Shown: piece by piece, positions 62,093-64,000 of the stretch
Position numbering within the stretch: the first letter of the stretch is position 1
How the letters are laid out: each line of letters starts with the position of its first letter
Assembly (NCBI GenBank): GCA_949300145.1
Contig: CASGDA010000001.1
Span: 1 to 64,000 of the forward strand
Length of the DNA: 64,000 bases
Direction of reading: 5' to 3'
DNA from: an uncultured Treponema sp.
GTDB lineage: Bacteria; Spirochaetota; Spirochaetia; Treponematales; Treponemataceae
The notes under the pieces: generated by a model
What the model was told of the DNA's origin: nothing
Databases searched by the model: none
The model's input: the letters and a program-made list of their open reading frames with translations, nothing else
Position numbers and translations under genes: made by a program

Positions 62093-64000
62093 TTATTTTT
62101 TAACTGTACGTTTTGCCCTGGTTTTAGCAGCCGGAGCTTTTTTCGCCGCAGGTTTGGAAGCCTTAGCCCTGGCAGCGGGCGCCGCAACCTTTTTCACAGC
62201 CGGTTTTGAGGGTTTTGCCCTGGTTTTTGCGGGGGCGGCGGCTTTTTTCGCAGCGGGCCTGGAGGAAGAAACCCTCTTTGAAGCCGCTGAATCTGAACCG
62301 CCCCGGCGGACAGACCGGCGGAACGGCTGACGGCCTTCATTTTTTGCCGCTTCCAGCTCTATCTGGGCTATTGACAGAAGAGCGATAGGCACAGAGTAGG
62401 AAGAACAGGAAACATAATTCAATCCGCAGTCCATGCAGAAACGGATATTTTCCGGCCTGGCGCCATGCTCTCCGCAAAGTCCCTTCACCAGATCAGGCCT
62501 GGTTTCAGTTCCCCGGCGCACAGCGACATCAATGAGCTCCCTGACACGGGTATCCAGAATGGCGAACGGATTTCCGTCAATCAAGTCGTACATCGTGTAG
62601 TCAGGCATAAAGGAATTGAAGTCATCCCTTGAAAGACCGAGGGTTGTCTGCGTCAGGTCGTTCGTGCCGAATGAGAAGAACTGGGCATAGCGGGCGATTT
62701 CACCTGCACCCAAAGCAGCGGCGGGAAGCTCAATCATCGTACCGATACGGAAATTAATCGGCTTGCTCTGGAATTCCGAGCGCACTGATTTTTCGATATC
62801 GACAATACCCTGGTACATATGGCCTTCGATTTTCTTGCCGTAAACAATCTGCTTGAGCTCCCGGAAATTCATGATAATCGGAACCATTATTTCCGGACGG
62901 ACATCGACACCTTCTTTTTTAAGCTTATACGCCGCCTCAAAAATGGCGCGGATCTGCATCTCGTAAATCTCAGGATAGGTGATTGCGATACGGCAGCCCC
63001 TGTGACCAAGCATCGGGTTTATCTCTGCAACGGCATCGATTTTCGCCTGTATCTCAGCCCTGCTGATTTTTTTACCGCCCTTCTGGGAAAGATAAGCCAT
63101 AAATTCGGAAAGCTCCGCAGGATTGTGGGGCAGGAATTCATGAAGGGGCGAATCAAGAAGCCTTATCGTAACCTCATAGCCATTCATCGCTTTGAAAATG
63201 CCGTAGAAGTCGTCCGTCTGCATTTTCTGAAGCTTTTTCAGAACCGCGGTCCGCTCAGCCTTGTCATCTGATATAAGCATATCACGGAAAACGTTTATAC
63301 GCTTGCTGTTGAAGAACATATGCTCGGTTCTGCAGAGACCGATTCCTTCGGCTCCGAACTGAAGGGCCAGCTCCGCATCGTGGGGACTGTCCGCGTTGGC
63401 ACGCACATGGAAATCCCGGATGAAGGAGCTTGTCAGGGAAATAAAGTCCAGCAAACCCGAAGACTTCGGATCCGGTTCAATAAGCTCAACCTTTCCGAAA
63501 TAAACGGTTGATTCACCGTAATACGGAACGTTTATGGAAATATAATCCCCTTCATTTATGGTAATACCGTCAAGGACAGCCTTGTTACCCCTGATGACCA
63601 TATCAGGACGTACAAGCGAGATTTTTCCATACTGTCGTGCGACAACAGAAGCATGGGCGGCATATCCGCCTTCATTCGACAGAACACCGGTGGAAACCTC
63701 AATGGCCTTTACGTCACCAGCATAGGTCGCAGGCATAAGAAGGATGCAGCGGGTGTCCTCGCCGTTCTGGCGCGCCACACGCTGGGCATCAATAAGAGAA
63801 TCAGCGGAAAAGTAAACACGTCCGACCGCGGCGCCCGGCGCGCCCGCAATTCCTCCGGAGGACTTTTTGAAATCCTTTACTGTGGTCAAATCAATCACAG
63901 GATGAAGTATTTCATTCAGCTGTCCGGGCTTAACGGACGAAACAACATAAGCGTCATCCACAATCTTGCGCTGGTTCAAATCAAGCAGCAGCTTTACAAG
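62093..64000 (-). CDS. ppdK: Pyruvate phosphate dikinase, C-terminal part, with basic tail
   Basis: The frame is open to base 64000, so the ATP-grasp N-terminus lies outside. The phospho-His domain has GGYAAHASVVARQYGK (phospho-accepting His codon at 63653-63655). The PEP-binding TIM barrel has GLCRTEHMFF, NPMLGHRGCRIAITYPEIYE, FSFGTNDLTQTTLG, CGEHGARPENIRFC and GLNYVSCSSYSVPIALL. It converts PEP, AMP and PPi to pyruvate, ATP and phosphate. The last ~81 residues (62096-62338) are a Lys/Ala/Pro-rich tail (PAAKKAAAPAKTRAKPSK and similar). Confidence 0.92.
   Translation of the reverse strand, partial: LVKLLLDLNQRKIVDDAYVVSSVKPGQLNEILHPVIDLTTVKDFKKSSGGIAGAPGAAVGRVYFSADSLIDAQRVARQNGEDTRCILLMPATYAGDVKAIEVSTGVLSNEGGYAAHASVVARQYGKISLVRPDMVIRGNKAVLDGITINEGDYISINVPYYGESTVYFGKVELIEPDPKSSGLLDFISLTSSFIRDFHVRANADSPHDAELALQFGAEGIGLCRTEHMFFNSKRINVFRDMLISDDKAERTAVLKKLQKMQTDDFYGIFKAMNGYEVTIRLLDSPLHEFLPHNPAELSEFMAYLSQKGGKKISRAEIQAKIDAVAEINPMLGHRGCRIAITYPEIYEMQIRAIFEAAYKLKKEGVDVRPEIMVPIIMNFRELKQIVYGKKIEGHMYQGIVDIEKSVRSEFQSKPINFRIGTMIELPAAALGAGEIARYAQFFSFGTNDLTQTTLGLSRDDFNSFMPDYTMYDLIDGNPFAILDTRVRELIDVAVRRGTETRPDLVKGLCGEHGARPENIRFCMDCGLNYVSCSSYSVPIALLSIAQIELEAAKNEGRQPFRRSVRRGGSDSAASKRVSSSRPAAKKAAAPAKTRAKPSKPAVKKVAAPAARAKASKPAAKKAPAAKTRAKRTVKK

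Noticed and set aside
1-64000. CRISPR array, prophage, rRNA operon or transposase gene
   Set aside because: No regular spaced repeats, phage gene cluster, rRNA segment or recognisable transposase was found on either strand.

Overview
The window looks like the chromosome of a Treponema-type spirochaete of moderate GC content. The evidence is combined: PPi-linked glycolysis (a GGDD-type phosphofructokinase and pyruvate phosphate dikinase), a bactofilin, a PilZ protein, many exported proteins with relaxed spirochaetal lipoboxes (FTGC, FLSC, FSC, FPGC), an archaeal-type UMP kinase, a short AlaRS without the C-Ala domain, and the order cNMP-binding protein / murB / cysS / ECF sigma, which from memory matches Treponema pallidum. 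The species cannot be fixed from the sequence. A gut-associated treponeme is a plausible inference.

Bases 1-7320 are the accessory part. They hold the end of an AhpF/TrxB-type flavoprotein, a 640-base spacer full of inverted and direct repeats, and two tandem paralogous lipoproteins on the minus strand with a shared N-terminal module and long glycine-rich beta-helix repeats. The second lipoprotein gene is broken by what looks like a one-base deletion near 5245-5250.

Bases 7489-15400 hold tyrA, a bactofilin / TPR / mtaB cluster, a lipoprotein and outer-membrane barrel pair, tRNA-Lys, and on the minus strand rplM-rpsI-recX and two small membrane proteins. Bases 15541-19534 are a complete potABCD polyamine importer. 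Bases 19542-32525 contain a Holliday-junction-resolvase-like protein, rqcH, an RsbU-type phosphatase, recO-pdp-recJ-M23 peptidase, rpsU, and PilZ and TPR proteins. Bases 32553-41302 carry a minus-strand cNMP-sensor operon, then murB and cysS around a shared divergent promoter, then an ECF sigma / anti-sigma / transglutaminase-like cluster and pyrH. Bases 41299-55148 hold a glucosaminidase, radC, cls, pfp, a DHH phosphoesterase, queH, a phosphodiester glycosidase, dnaE, yggT and recG. Bases 55145-64000 hold a group 2 sigma factor, groES, a TPR protein, nusB, a SurA-like chaperone, alaS and the C-terminal part of ppdK.

Most genes are housekeeping genes in short, tightly packed operons with overlapping stops and starts. 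The main unusual signals are: a sigma-54-type promoter (GG-N10-GC) before the RpoS-like sigma gene, suggesting an RpoN-to-sigma cascade like that of Borrelia; several genes (tyrA, bactofilin, recO, dnaE, alaS) whose best promoter ends 6-8 bases before the start codon and which lack a Shine-Dalgarno, suggesting leaderless transcripts; Lys/Ala-rich histone-like tails on both PPi-linked glycolytic enzymes; a transglutaminase-fold protein without its catalytic cysteine; and the frameshifted beta-helix lipoprotein.
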